From: Ralstonia pickettii
GTDB lineage: Bacteria; Pseudomonadota; Gammaproteobacteria; Burkholderiales; Burkholderiaceae
Direction of reading: 5' to 3'
Assembly: GCF_016466415.2 (NCBI RefSeq)
Contig: NZ_CP066771.1
Coordinates: forward strand, 62,001 to 126,000
Length of the DNA: 64,000 nt
Shown here: positions 36,989-46,392 of the stretch, piece after piece
Layout: the number at the start of each line of letters is the position of its first letter
Numbering within the stretch: position 1 is the first letter of the stretch
The notes under the pieces: generated by a model
Databases searched by the model: none
What the model was told of the DNA's origin: nothing
The model's input: only the letters and a program-made list of their open reading frames with translations
Translations under genes and position numbers: made by a program

Positions 36989-37969
36989 CTACCCATGTCG
37001 CCGCGCCGCCAACCCCACCCCACTCACCAACAAAACCGCAGCCGCCACTTCAAGCCCATGAGGCCGTCGTGCCTCATAGATAAACCCATACAAAAGCGCA
37101 AACACCGTCTCAAACACAATCAACTGCCCCGACAGCGTCAACGGCAACTTGCGGCTGGCTGCATTCCACAGGCTGTTCCCGAGCACAGACGCCCCCAGCG
37201 CCACGCCCATATTCACCAGCCAGAACATCGCCCACGCCGATGCGGGCTGTGCAGAAGCCGTTGCCATACCGGGCAAGAAGAACGCCGGCACGGCCAGTGC
37301 CAATGACAACACCCCGGTCGCAACGCCGGTCAACAGCGACCACTCGCGGCTCGTGAATTGCGGCCGCGCGCGCAGGTACCGCGCATTGCATACCGCATAC
37401 ACCGTCCAGCACGCCAGCGCGCCCGCGGCCATCAGCAGCCCGATGAAACAGGTTCTGCCGCCCGCATCCGAATGCACGTCGGGCGCATCCAGGTAAATGC
37501 ACACCACACCCGCGACGGCCATCAGCAACGGCACGGCCAGCTGACGCAACGGCAGACTGCCCCGTTCGGCCGCGCCCGCAAGCGTGACCGTCACCGGCAA
37601 CAACCCGACGATGAGCGATACCGGCGCCACGCCCGCGCGCTGCACGCCACCCGCGACGCACAGGTAGTAAAGAAGGTTGCCCGGCAGCGATAACAGCAGC
37701 AGCGCCGCCCAGTCGCGCCGCGTCGTCTTGCGCCACAGCATGCGCCACATCGGCAGCGCCAGCACGAGCGAGAGAACGCCATACAGCACGTATCGCGCGG
37801 CAGACAGCGCCAGCGGTGAGAACTGCGGCAGCATCTTCGGCGCGACGAAGATCACACCCCACAGCGCGCCGGCCGCGACGCCGTAGCCGATGCCCGTGAG
37901 GTGGTCGCGCCGCGCGTCGTGCTGACCGTGATGCAGCTGCGTTGCAGTGGAGGTGTCGCCAACAGCCAT
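36989..37969 (-). CDS. EamA/DMT-family transporter
   Basis: A 326-residue protein with ten hydrophobic helices in two EamA repeats. It begins IGYGVAAGALWGVIFVAPKM and ends EVAAAVLLVSGVGLAARRHG. The conserved DMT blocks include FSPLALSAARYVLYG and the second-repeat LTLSGQLIVFETVFALLYGF. Such proteins export amino acids or other metabolites. It is followed on its 3' side, within 30 bp, by the tail of repeat R4. Upstream lies an AraC gene on the same strand. Confidence 0.88.
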   Translation of the reverse strand: MAVGDTSTATQLHHGQHDARRDHLTGIGYGVAAGALWGVIFVAPKMLPQFSPLALSAARYVLYGVLSLVLALPMWRMLWRKTTRRDWAALLLLSLPGNLLYYLCVAGGVQRAGVAPVSLIVGLLPVTVTLAGAAERGSLPLRQLAVPLLMAVAGVVCIYLDAPDVHSDAGGRTCFIGLLMAAGALACWTVYAVCNARYLRARPQFTSREWSLLTGVATGVLSLALAVPAFFLPGMATASAQPASAWAMFWLVNMGVALGASVLGNSLWNAASRKLPLTLSGQLIVFETVFALLYGFIYEARRPHGLEVAAAVLLVSGVGLAARRHG

Positions 37970-38075
37970 GGAGCGCCTGTCCGAAAAGATCAATCGAACC
38001 GGCACTCTGCGCGTGCGCGTGCCGCGCGTCTTGGCGAAGACGGCTGCGCTTTGGCAAAAACGGAAAGGGCCCGAG

Positions 38076-38798
38076 CTAGCGCCGCACCGCTGCGGGCGTG
38101 ATGCCGTGCGCGGCCTTGAGGTGGCGCGTGAGGGCGCTTTGGTCGTAGTAGCCGGTGCGTGCGGCAATCTCGGCGATGGGCAGGGCGGTGGTTTCCAGCA
38201 GCGTCAATGCATGCCGCAGCCGTACCTGGGCCAGATGCGCATGCAGCGTGGTGCCGTAGGCGGCGCGAAACAGCGTGGCGAGGCGGCGCGCGCTGACGCC
38301 CGTCTCGGCGGCAAGTGCATCGACCGTGAGCGGCTCGGCGTAGCGGTGCTCGATGGCGTGCCATGCGCGCTCGGCACGTGCGTCGGGGCGCGCGCGGATC
38401 TGCGTGGATTGATTGGCCGGATGCGCCGCGAGCGTCGCCAGCGCGAGAGACGACCACGCATTGGCCAGTACGGCATCGACGATGGGCGCGTCCTGCAGCC
38501 AGATCGTCAGCGCGCGCAGGCCCGGCGTAAGTGGAAAGAACACGCGATCGGCCAGGCCGCCCAGGCTGGGGGCGTCCACGGTTTGGCCGGGAATGTCGAA
38601 CACGATGAAACGGTTGGCACCCGTGGCTTCAAACGCATGCGTGGCGCCAGCCGGGATGAGCGCGGCGTGGTGCGTGTCGACGCGGCCGCCGCGGCCGTCC
38701 ACGTCCATCTCGAGGATGCCGCGTGCGGGCATCACGACTTGCATGAAGTCGTGCGAGTGTGGGGGCGCGGCGAGGCCGTAGGTACGGAAGTCCAGCAT
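38076..38798 (-). CDS. AraC-family transcriptional regulator
   Basis: A 240-residue protein. An N-terminal cupin-like sensing domain (PHSHDFMQVVMPARGILEMD, ALIPAGATHAFEATGANRF) is followed by a C-terminal double HTH (LTVDALAAETGVSARRLATL and IAEIAARTGYYDQSALTRHL). ATG 38798 is used, although no clear ribosome binding site is seen. It lies 106 bp upstream of the EamA transporter gene on the same strand and probably controls it, a common regulator/exporter pairing. Confidence 0.88.
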   Translation of the reverse strand: MLDFRTYGLAAPPHSHDFMQVVMPARGILEMDVDGRGGRVDTHHAALIPAGATHAFEATGANRFIVFDIPGQTVDAPSLGGLADRVFFPLTPGLRALTIWLQDAPIVDAVLANAWSSLALATLAAHPANQSTQIRARPDARAERAWHAIEHRYAEPLTVDALAAETGVSARRLATLFRAAYGTTLHAHLAQVRLRHALTLLETTALPIAEIAARTGYYDQSALTRHLKAAHGITPAAVRR

Positions 38799-39029
38799 GA
38801 TCAATTTGACAACCCGGTGGATATAACCTTCATGTCACATTTTCCCCGGGATTTTTCGTGCATGTAGCGTACTCCTGTATTGAGATCTCGATGCCGACCA
38901 TCTCAGACGAGAGGCCTCTGGCGCTAAAGGAAGAGATCGGCCGGACACGCCGCTGCCCACAACCTGAGTCGGGCAACCCGCTGATCGCGCGAAACCCACG
39001 GCATATCGGTTTTCATCGGTGGGGTAGAC

Positions 39030-42000
39030 CTATCGTATCCAGTCCAGCATCGCCACTAGAGATTGCGATGGCGCGGCGCCATAAACCACCTTGAGTGTGT
39101 GCTGCCATTCGGCGAAGAACGCGCTGGCTTCAGCAGACCGGCCTTCTGCCCGCAGGCATTCCAGCAGGTGACGGCAGATGCCTTCTGCTGTCGGGTGCAG
39201 GCGAAGCGCGCGCTGATACACAGTCGTTGCCGACGTCGGTGCATTGAGGGCTTCCAGCTTTTCCCCCACCGTGAGCACGGTGCGCACCAGTTCGGCACGC
39301 AGGCGTTCCCGCTGCGGAAGCAGCCATGGTTGCTCGGCCTCGTCGGCGAGGAAGTCCCCGGTGTAGGCGGCCAGCATGTCCAACGCGGCTGTCAGTAGCG
39401 TGTCGGAATCGGCGTCAGGTGTCTTTGCCAGATCGAGTGCGATTTGGCGGTGCGCCTGGAACGTCCAGAGATCGAGCCCGCACAAGTGCATGTTGAGCCC
39501 AACCTTGCCGTTGCTGACCACGATGGCATCGGCATTGCCGAGCAATTTGCGCAGCCGGTGAATGGCCACGTCGAACGCACCTTTGGCGCTGTCGCCATCC
39601 GCGTCGGGCCACAACGCGGCTGAGAGATGGTCGATGGCGACTTCCCGTCCCCCATACGCGACGATCGCCTTGAGCGTGTCCAGCGTGCGCCGGTTGCCCT
39701 TGCCGCTCTGCGCTAGCGGCTCACCTGAGCAACTCACGCTGAAAGCCCCGAGCACGCGCAGTTCAATCTCCCACGGCCAGTGCTTCACGCGCGCAGTTGG
39801 CGCCTGTAGACGGCGTTTGCGGACCAGTGCGGTCACGTAGTTCGTCTCAATGCCGGTTGCCAGCGCATGGGCCGCCAGGCGGGCGACCATCGGGTCATGC
39901 CAGCCAGGGAAATTCGTGATGCCGAAGCGTCGGCCCAGCGCCAGCGCCTCCGGCAGCCATGGGCTGGTTGGTGCGCCACGATCCAACGCCATCACCGCGC
40001 GCACCATCAACGTGTGGCAGAGCGCCACCTTGCTATCGACGTCGCGCGACAGCGCCTCTGCTTCTTCGGCAAACGTGTCGGCCTGTTCTGCCTGGCCGAG
40101 CAAGTGCGCGATATATGCGCCGGTGGCAAGGGTGAACGCCTCGCCGAAGCGGAAGTTGAGTGACCGAAAGCCATTGCGCCCGAACTCAACCATGAGTTCC
40201 GCCTCGCGCAAGCGGTCTTGCTGCAAGGCCAGCCACCCGCGCTCGAAATGGTGCATGGCCTGATCGAGTGGCCGGCCCATGTGAATGTCTTGCGCCAGCT
40301 TGGCCCGGAACGATTCCGCCACCATCACATTGCCGGCGGAGATAGCCGCCGCCAGCCCATGATTCAGTAGCGCGTGCTTCCACAGGTAGATGTCGCTGGC
40401 GTGCATCAAGGCTTCCGTTTGCTCTACCACGGCGATGCATGCATCGTTCTCGGCAAAGAACCAGTAGCCCATCGCCTCGGTGGTGAGGATCGTGGTGCGC
40501 AGCAGGTCGCTGGTCTGCGGAGATGCCACGGCCGCCCGCATGAGCTGGAGCACCACGCGCGCACGCTCAAGATCGCCCGTCCACAGGTGATAGACCGTCA
40601 GCATGAAGCCGAGCGAGGCTTGCGTCTGCACGTCCACCGTGCCGATGAAGACGAGGGCGCGGTCGGTCCAATGTCGGCTGTCCGCATGGCCCATGGCGTG
40701 AAACGCCAACGCCGCGAGCACGCCGGCCAGCACGCGCGCTTCGATTTGCGCATCGGGAAACGCCGGGTAACGCGCGCGCAGCGTGTCCAGCATTTCCAGC
40801 CAATGCGTGAGCGGCCGGTAATCGCGGGATTCGAAATAGATGCAATCGACGATGCTAGACCAGGCGAGGTAACAGCCAGCGGCATTGTCATGCGCCTGGA
40901 ACAGCGTCAACGCCGGCTCGAAGTAGAGGCGTGCATTGCCCGGGTCCAGCGCCATGCGGCTGGTGCCGGCCCAGAACAGCAGCCAGGGGTCGGCATTGAG
41001 CACGGCGGTGGGGAGTTGCCCAAGCAAGTCGCTCAACGTGCGATAGCGGCCTTGCTGGAGAACCATTGGTGCATGGCGCAGAGCCAGTGCCGCCAGTTGC
41101 GGCATCAGCCCGGCATCGGCGAGCAATTCGCCGGCGCCGGCAAGCTCGCCGCGCGCTTCCAGCAAGGCGGCGGCGTTGGCTGTCAGCTGCTGCCGCTCGT
41201 CAGGGGAAAATGCATCGGGTAACCGTGACAGCAAAAATTCGCGGAACAGCGCGTGGTACTGGTACGACGCCCCCGCCCCGCTGCCGAACTGGTCGATGAA
41301 GTACTGCTGGCAATGCGCGGAGGTAACGAAGTGATCGACATCCGTGCTGCCGGTGAGTTGGCGTGCCTCGGCCAGATCGAAGTTCGGCAGGATTGCCGTG
41401 CACAGCAGGAAGCGGCGCAGCTCGGGCGACGCGGCGCCGATCATCTCCTGCGCGAAATACGGGAACAGCACTTCACGCGAGTCCAGTCGGTCGACGTCAT
41501 AGCTGCCCACGCGGCTAATCTGGTCCAGCAGCAACACCACGGCGGCTACCCAGCCGCCGCTGCGCGCATGCAGCCGGCCGGCAAGCTCGCGCTCTGCATC
41601 GGGGCGCTGTTCCAGCGTTGCCAGCGCGGCGGGGTGGCCGGCCAGGATGGCGCCGGTTTCTTCCTCGGTCAGCCGCAGGTGTTGCCAGTCCACCAGCGCG
41701 AGTTGCTGATTGGCTTGCAGCCGCGCCAACTCAGGCGGCGGCGCGGATCGGCTCAACACCAGAATCCGCACGTGCTCGGATGCCTCGGCCAACGCGGCTT
41801 GCAGGATTCCCTTGAAGCTGGGCTCGGCCTCCGCTGCGTGCACGTTCTCAAGCACCAGCAGGGTGGCTTCTGGTAGCCCCGAGAACACGGCCCGGAAGTA
41901 ACGCCGCGCAAACGCTGCCAGGTCAAACAGATGGTCGGGGCTGAACAGCGGCGGCTGGGTGGCGCTGTCTGCACCAAGATGCGCAGCGCAGGCTTGCCCG

Positions 42001-42245
42001 AAGGTCCGGAAAAAGCTGGCCGGGTCCATGTCGCCGGCGTCCACCTCGTACCAGATGGCGGGCAGCCCGCTCGCTTCCAGATAGCTGATCGCCAGTTTGG
42101 TCTTGCCCGAACCGGCAGGGCTGGCCACCCACACGATGGGGCTGGCCGCAAAGCCGCGCCCGATGCGGTTCAGCACACGCGGGCGCAGCACGATGCCGCC
42201 CGACTGCGGGCGGTTGATCTTGGAGAGCGTGGGAGCGGAGTTCAA
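39030..42245 (-). CDS. Large MalT-like ATPase regulator with C-terminal winged helix and BTAD domain
   Basis: A 1071-residue protein. Residues about 20-330 form a STAND/AAA-type NTPase (P-loop ASPAGSGKTK at 41-50) as in MalT. About 340-810 are helical, TPR-like repeats. Residues 829-928 are an OmpR/SARP-type winged helix (LRVLGAFSVSCSGEP), and 930-1070 a bacterial transcriptional activator domain. In actinobacterial AfsR the DNA-binding and BTAD parts come first; here they come last. The only upstream start in frame is a TTG (42245) without a good ribosome binding site, so the true N-terminus is uncertain. Targets are unknown. Confidence 0.85.
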   Translation of the reverse strand: MNSAPTLSKINRPQSGGIVLRPRVLNRIGRGFAASPIVWVASPAGSGKTKLAISYLEASGLPAIWYEVDAGDMDPASFFRTFGQACAAHLGADSATQPPLFSPDHLFDLAAFARRYFRAVFSGLPEATLLVLENVHAAEAEPSFKGILQAALAEASEHVRILVLSRSAPPPELARLQANQQLALVDWQHLRLTEEETGAILAGHPAALATLEQRPDAERELAGRLHARSGGWVAAVVLLLDQISRVGSYDVDRLDSREVLFPYFAQEMIGAASPELRRFLLCTAILPNFDLAEARQLTGSTDVDHFVTSAHCQQYFIDQFGSGAGASYQYHALFREFLLSRLPDAFSPDERQQLTANAAALLEARGELAGAGELLADAGLMPQLAALALRHAPMVLQQGRYRTLSDLLGQLPTAVLNADPWLLFWAGTSRMALDPGNARLYFEPALTLFQAHDNAAGCYLAWSSIVDCIYFESRDYRPLTHWLEMLDTLRARYPAFPDAQIEARVLAGVLAALAFHAMGHADSRHWTDRALVFIGTVDVQTQASLGFMLTVYHLWTGDLERARVVLQLMRAAVASPQTSDLLRTTILTTEAMGYWFFAENDACIAVVEQTEALMHASDIYLWKHALLNHGLAAAISAGNVMVAESFRAKLAQDIHMGRPLDQAMHHFERGWLALQQDRLREAELMVEFGRNGFRSLNFRFGEAFTLATGAYIAHLLGQAEQADTFAEEAEALSRDVDSKVALCHTLMVRAVMALDRGAPTSPWLPEALALGRRFGITNFPGWHDPMVARLAAHALATGIETNYVTALVRKRRLQAPTARVKHWPWEIELRVLGAFSVSCSGEPLAQSGKGNRRTLDTLKAIVAYGGREVAIDHLSAALWPDADGDSAKGAFDVAIHRLRKLLGNADAIVVSNGKVGLNMHLCGLDLWTFQAHRQIALDLAKTPDADSDTLLTAALDMLAAYTGDFLADEAEQPWLLPQRERLRAELVRTVLTVGEKLEALNAPTSATTVYQRALRLHPTAEGICRHLLECLRAEGRSAEASAFFAEWQHTLKVVYGAAPSQSLVAMLDWIR

Positions 42246-42608
42246 GCGGGGGTCGAGTGCCAGCAGGAGGTTCGCGGAATGTGCGGCAAGGGTGCAGCGG
42301 GATTATCCCGTGCGCCGCGCTGCTCGCATGCCTCGGGATTTCCAGAATGTCATGCACTTCGGCTCGGGTGATTCCCCTCGGAAGGAGGGGGTGTTTCGGC
42401 ACATCGAGCCCCATCGCCGCCCAGATCGGTAAGTCATCGGTAAGTGGCTGCGTGGCGTAATGCCTGAGCGCGGTCCACAGGAGCCACACGGCGTCTTCAT
42501 TCATTTGAATGATGCGCGGCGCCATGTGCTTCTAGAGGATCCGATCTAATCCGGTCCGAAACCGAGCGATTCCGTACCACACCACAAAAGAGCCCGAGGG
42601 AGGGAACC
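42246..42608 (-). other. 363-bp divergent intergenic region with a possible small reading frame
   Basis: The region separates the MalT/BTAD-like regulator from the lipoprotein gene. On the minus strand, from ATG 42525 (or 42504), about 65 codons read protein-like (MNEDAVWLLWTALRHYATQP, LPRGITRAEVHDILEIPR) before the frame runs out of phase into the regulator gene. It may be a short leader protein or a frame-displaced N-terminus of the regulator. Codon use is only moderately typical. Confidence 0.35.
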
Positions 42609-44249
42609 ATGAAGCTCACACCGATCGCAATCAGCGCTGCAGTGCTTGTTTTGACCGCTTGCGGCGGAGGCGGAGATGCTCCGCCTCAGCTAACCACGCA
42701 GCAATCGCAGACGATCAGCGGCGTGGCGGCCACTGGCGCGGCCTTGCCCGGTGCAACGGTCAACGTGACCTGCTCGGCGGGTTCGGGTACGGCCACCACG
42801 AGAGCGGACGGCAGCTATTCGGCACCCGTCACGGGCGCCAGCCTGCCTTGCGTGGTGACGGCCACCAGCAGCGACGGCAAGACGGTGCTGCACTCGCTGG
42901 TTGCCGGTTCAGGATCGATCGGCAGCACCGCCACGGCCAACATCACGCCGCTGACGGAACTGCTGCTGGCACAACTGGCCGGACAGGACCCGGCAAAGTA
43001 TGTGGCCGGATTCAGTTCGACGACGACCGTGACTGCCAGCGACGTCACCGCCGCGCAAGGCGCCCTGGTCAAGGTGTTGCAGATCGCCGGCTTTGACGCG
43101 TCGGGCATCGGTGACTTCCTGGGCGGCACGCTCAGCGCAGGCAGCGGCCAGGGTTATGACGGGGTGCTCGACACGCTGCAATCGAAGCTGGCCGGCGCGG
43201 GCGTCACCCTGACCGACCTGAGCACCGCGGTTGCCAGCACCAGCGGCAGCTCCAGCGGGTCTGCAGGCTCGACGGTGGGCACCGTGCTGGCGCCGGCCAA
43301 TTCGGCCTGTCCGGCGCTCAAGAGCGGCGATCATCGGCTGATCAAATTCTCGGATGGTTCGGCACAGGTGGTGACCATCGACGCGGCCAAGCTGACCGTC
43401 GCGGTGGGCGGCTCGAGCTACCAACTGACCCAAGGTGCGACGGCCTGCGATTACACGTTGAACGATACCGGTTCGACGCGCGTGCTGGTGGCCAAGTCGG
43501 GCATGGCGGTCTGGACCAACGGCAGCGGTGGCACGGGCGTACTTTCGCTGTCGCTTCCCAAGCAGATCGTCGATCCGACCGCTATCAACGGAAACTACAT
43601 CTATGCGCTCCTGAGCGGGGCAGGCCAAGGCACGTTTGGCACGAATAACTATGCGAAGGGCGTCGTGACGGCTGCCACGAATTGCGCGGTCAACGCGCCT
43701 TGCGCGCCTGATCTGAATTCACCGTATGGGCACATGGTTGCCACGTCGGATGGTGGGGTCGACTGGGTTGATGATGGCGCCTCCGCAGGTACCGTCAACG
43801 CCCACGCCTATGGGTTCCGGAACGCGCAGGGGAATACGGTTTTCGTGGTTGCGCTGACCGGGGGCGGCGTAGGCATCTTCGCCCCGCAGACGACGCTGTC
43901 CATGCCAGCAGTCGGCACGACCAACGCCTTCTGGCAAAGCAACGTCAAGTCGACCGGTCTGAGCGCGGTGACGGAAGACAGCAACACCATCACGGCGGTG
44001 AATGGCTCGACGGTGACACGCACCTTTGCCGATACCCATACGGACCAGATCATCTACAACGATCCATTCGCCGGCCTGCGCCATCGGCCCGGTACCAAGG
44101 TCTGCACGAACACGAGCGGTGTTGCGGTTACGTGCAACGAGACGTGGCAACTGCCGTTGAGCGGCCTGACGCTGGCATTGAGCGGGTCGCCGTCCGTCAC
44201 GCCATCCACGTACCAGGTGAACGTCTCGGTCAACAAGCCCGGTAACTAA
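42609..44249 (+). CDS. Putative surface lipoprotein of unknown function
   Basis: A 546-residue protein with a signal peptide and lipobox LTAC (Cys18) followed by GGGGD, typical of outer-membrane or surface lipoproteins of this group. Residues about 35-110 look like a carboxypeptidase-regulatory-like beta-sandwich (ISGVAATGAALPGATVNVTC). The rest is Thr/Ser/Gly-rich beta structure with a few Cys pairs. No enzyme motif is visible. GAGGGAGG precedes the ATG. It is divergent from the large regulator, so it could be its target, an inference from position. Confidence 0.75.
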   Translation: MKLTPIAISAAVLVLTACGGGGDAPPQLTTQQSQTISGVAATGAALPGATVNVTCSAGSGTATTRADGSYSAPVTGASLPCVVTATSSDGKTVLHSLVAGSGSIGSTATANITPLTELLLAQLAGQDPAKYVAGFSSTTTVTASDVTAAQGALVKVLQIAGFDASGIGDFLGGTLSAGSGQGYDGVLDTLQSKLAGAGVTLTDLSTAVASTSGSSSGSAGSTVGTVLAPANSACPALKSGDHRLIKFSDGSAQVVTIDAAKLTVAVGGSSYQLTQGATACDYTLNDTGSTRVLVAKSGMAVWTNGSGGTGVLSLSLPKQIVDPTAINGNYIYALLSGAGQGTFGTNNYAKGVVTAATNCAVNAPCAPDLNSPYGHMVATSDGGVDWVDDGASAGTVNAHAYGFRNAQGNTVFVVALTGGGVGIFAPQTTLSMPAVGTTNAFWQSNVKSTGLSAVTEDSNTITAVNGSTVTRTFADTHTDQIIYNDPFAGLRHRPGTKVCTNTSGVAVTCNETWQLPLSGLTLALSGSPSVTPSTYQVNVSVNKPGN

Positions 44250-44330
44250 ATCGAGAAAGGCGCTGTCATCAAAAGCGGCAACGGCCAGGGCGCCAACCGA
44301 GCGCCCGGCCGCAGCCGCCTTCGGGGAAGT

Positions 44331-44359
44331 TGGCACCGGCTCATCGCGAGCCGGTGCCA
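44331..44359. other. Strong hairpin downstream of the lipoprotein gene
   Basis: TGGCACCGGCTC and GAGCCGGTGCCA pair perfectly (12 bp) around ATCGC. No T-tract follows on the plus strand, so it is not a classical intrinsic terminator for the lipoprotein gene; it may stabilise the mRNA end. Confidence 0.6.
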
Positions 44360-44363
44360 GCGC

Positions 44364-44399
44364 AAAAAAATACCCGGCCACAGATCGTCTGCGCCGGGT
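44364..44399 (-). terminator. Intrinsic terminator of the DUF427 gene
   Basis: Read on the minus strand, ACCCGGC and GCCGGGT form a stem around a 14-nt loop and are followed by seven T. It lies about 95 bp past the DUF427 stop codon. Confidence 0.75.
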
Positions 44400-44494
44400 C
44401 TCGGAACTTTCACGGAAAGAGGATCCGTGAGAAGAGGAACAGGCGCATCGTGCGCTGCTTGCATGACAGCGGCATGTCAGCCGCGCCTGCGTCC

Positions 44495-44851
44495 TCATTC
44501 CTCCTGGATCGTCACCTTGTTGGGATAGAACGCCAGATAGCCGGCCACCTCGCGCGCCACGGGCTTGGGCTGTTCGTACGTCCAGACGGCGTTGTCGGCG
44601 CGCACATCGCCGGCCACGATCGTGTAGTACGACGCATCGCCCTTGTACGGGCAATGGGTGTGATGCTGCGTGCGCTCCAGCAGGTTCATCTGCACATCGT
44701 CGCGCGGGATGTACTGCACCGGCGGGTACGACGCCTCGCGCAGCGTGCGCGCCAGATGCGTGTTGGCAATGGTGAAACCATTGAGCGTTACGGTCACGCG
44801 GCGCGGGTTGGACTCGACGGTGATGGGGTGATTCGGATCAATATCGGACAT
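44495..44851 (-). CDS. DUF427-domain protein
   Basis: A 118-residue protein matching the DUF427 pattern, with SNPRRVTVTLNGFTIANTHL and PVQYIPRDDVQMNLLERTQH followed by HCPYKGDASYYTIVAGD and the C-terminal WTYEQPKPVAREVAGYLAFY. The fold is a small beta barrel of unknown function, widespread in bacteria. ATG 44851 has GGAG upstream. It lies 79 bp downstream of amtB on the same strand. Confidence 0.88.
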   Translation of the reverse strand: MSDIDPNHPITVESNPRRVTVTLNGFTIANTHLARTLREASYPPVQYIPRDDVQMNLLERTQHHTHCPYKGDASYYTIVAGDVRADNAVWTYEQPKPVAREVAGYLAFYPNKVTIQEE

Positions 44852-44930
44852 GCGGCACTCCTGCAGTTGAGCGAGGGAAGACGCTGTCACTGTAGCAAGC
44901 GCCGCGCGCGCCTTCTGTCGCCGTCCCTGC

Positions 44931-46133
44931 TTACCAGTGCGTTTCCGATTCCGGCGTGGACGAGACGCGGTGAATCGCCAGGTCGGCGCCCATGAATTCG
45001 GCCTCGCGGTCCAACCGCAGCCCCACGAGCTTGCGCAGCGTGCCGTACACCACCGTGCCGCCAATCAGCGCAATGGCAATGCCGCCGGCCGTGCCCGCCA
45101 GTTGCGCCCAGAACGACACGCCGCCCAGGCCGCCCAGCGCCTTCAGGCCGAAGATGCCGGCCGCGATGCCGCCCCACGCGCCGCACAGGCCATGCAGCGG
45201 CCACACGCCGAGGACGTCGTCGATGCGCCAGACGTTCTGCACGCGCGTGAACATCCAGACAAACAGCACGCCCGCGATGCCGCCGACGGCAAGCGCCCCC
45301 AGCGGGTGCATCACGTCGGAGCCGGCGCACACGGCCACCAGGCCGGCCAGCGGCCCGTTGTACGAGAAGCCCGGGTCGTTCTTGCCCATCCACCACGCGG
45401 TGAGCGTGCCGCCCACCATGGCCATCAGCGAATTGATGGCGACCAAGCCGCTCATCTTGTCGAGCGTCTGCGCGCTCATCACGTTGAAGCCGAACCAGCC
45501 CACCGCCAGCACCCAGGCGCCGGCGGCCAGGAACGGGATGTTGGACGGCGGATGCGCGGCGATGCGGCCGTCGTCCTTGTAGCGGCCGTGGCGGGCGCCC
45601 AGCAGCAACACCGCCGGCAGCGCGATCCAGCCGCCCACTGCGTGCACGACCACCGAGCCCGCGAAGTCGTGGAACTCCGCGCCCGTCACGCTCTGCAGCC
45701 AGTGCTGGATGCCGAAGCGCTCGTTCCAGGCGATGCCTTCAAAAAACGGGTAGACGAAACCGACCAGCACGAAGGTCGCCGCCAGTTGCGGCTCGAAGCG
45801 CGAACGCTCGGCAATGCCGCCCGAGATGATGGCCGGGATGGCCGCCGCAAACGTCAGCAGGAAGAAGAACTTCACCAGCTCGTAGCCGTTCTGCTGGGCG
45901 AGCACATCGGCGCCGGTAAAGAAGTTGACGCCGTACGCGACTGAATAGCCGATGAAGAAGTACGCGATGGTCGACACGGCAAAGTCGACCAGGATCTTGA
46001 CCAGTGCGTTGACCTGGTTCTTCTTGCGGACGGTGCCCAGCTCAAGGAACGCGAAGCCGGCATGCATGGCCAGCACCATGATCGCGCCCAGCAGGATGAA
46101 GAGCGCGTCGCCCCCGGTTTTGATGGAGTTCAT
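44931..46133 (-). CDS. amtB: Ammonium transporter AmtB
   Basis: A 400-residue protein with eleven transmembrane helices of the Amt/Rh family. The twin pore histidines are found in FAGSVVVHAVGGWIALPAVL and DVMHPLGALAVGGIAGVLFV, and the signature AGLVAVCAGSDVMHPLGALA region is complete. It has no cleavable signal-peptide extension and no PII (glnK) gene beside it in the window. A sigma-54 promoter and an NtrC-like site lie upstream, so expression should rise under nitrogen limitation. Confidence 0.95.
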   Translation of the reverse strand: MNSIKTGGDALFILLGAIMVLAMHAGFAFLELGTVRKKNQVNALVKILVDFAVSTIAYFFIGYSVAYGVNFFTGADVLAQQNGYELVKFFFLLTFAAAIPAIISGGIAERSRFEPQLAATFVLVGFVYPFFEGIAWNERFGIQHWLQSVTGAEFHDFAGSVVVHAVGGWIALPAVLLLGARHGRYKDDGRIAAHPPSNIPFLAAGAWVLAVGWFGFNVMSAQTLDKMSGLVAINSLMAMVGGTLTAWWMGKNDPGFSYNGPLAGLVAVCAGSDVMHPLGALAVGGIAGVLFVWMFTRVQNVWRIDDVLGVWPLHGLCGAWGGIAAGIFGLKALGGLGGVSFWAQLAGTAGGIAIALIGGTVVYGTLRKLVGLRLDREAEFMGADLAIHRVSSTPESETHW

Positions 46134-46213
46134 TGCGGTTGTCGTGCGGGTTGAAGGTCAGCGCCATCCGGGTGCAGGGTTTGCCCACAAATGACGCAAA
46201 AAGCGCCGACAGA

Positions 46214-46229
46214 TGCAAAAGTTGTTCCA
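46214..46229 (-). promoter_or_regulatory. Sigma-54 (RpoN) promoter of amtB
   Basis: On the minus strand the sequence TGGAACAACTTTTGCA has the GG at -24 and GC at -12 exactly 10 bp apart and matches the TGGCAC-N5-TTGCA consensus closely. The start point would be near 46203, about 70 bp before the amtB ATG. Confidence 0.8.
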
Positions 46230-46253
46230 GCGGTGTGCAAAAAGGTGATATGG

Positions 46254-46270
46254 CGCACCATGGTCGTGCG
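46254..46270. promoter_or_regulatory. Candidate NtrC-binding site upstream of amtB
   Basis: CGCACCATGGTCGTGCG is an interrupted palindrome with 5-bp outer arms CGCAC/GTGCG and fits the NtrC consensus TGCACC-N5-GGTGCA at most positions. It lies about 60 bp upstream of the predicted sigma-54 start point. Confidence 0.6.
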
Positions 46271-46392
46271 CGGGAGGTCGTTGCCCGGCAGCGCGACGGC
46301 CGTGGCCCGAAATCGGTGCGTTCGTGCTTTGAATTGGTGCATTTGGCGCTGCACGTGCGCTTTGATGGTGCGTTGCGCCGTTCTGACAGGCG

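Noticed and set aside
38858-39094. Possible 78-residue plus-strand gene between the AraC gene and the large regulator
   Set aside because: No ribosome binding site, atypical codon use, overlap with the end of the large regulator gene and no recognisable motif.
42531-42542. TCTAGAGGATCC, identical to part of a pUC-type cloning site
   Set aside because: Only 12 bp match; the bases on both sides do not continue as vector sequence, so chance is the better explanation.
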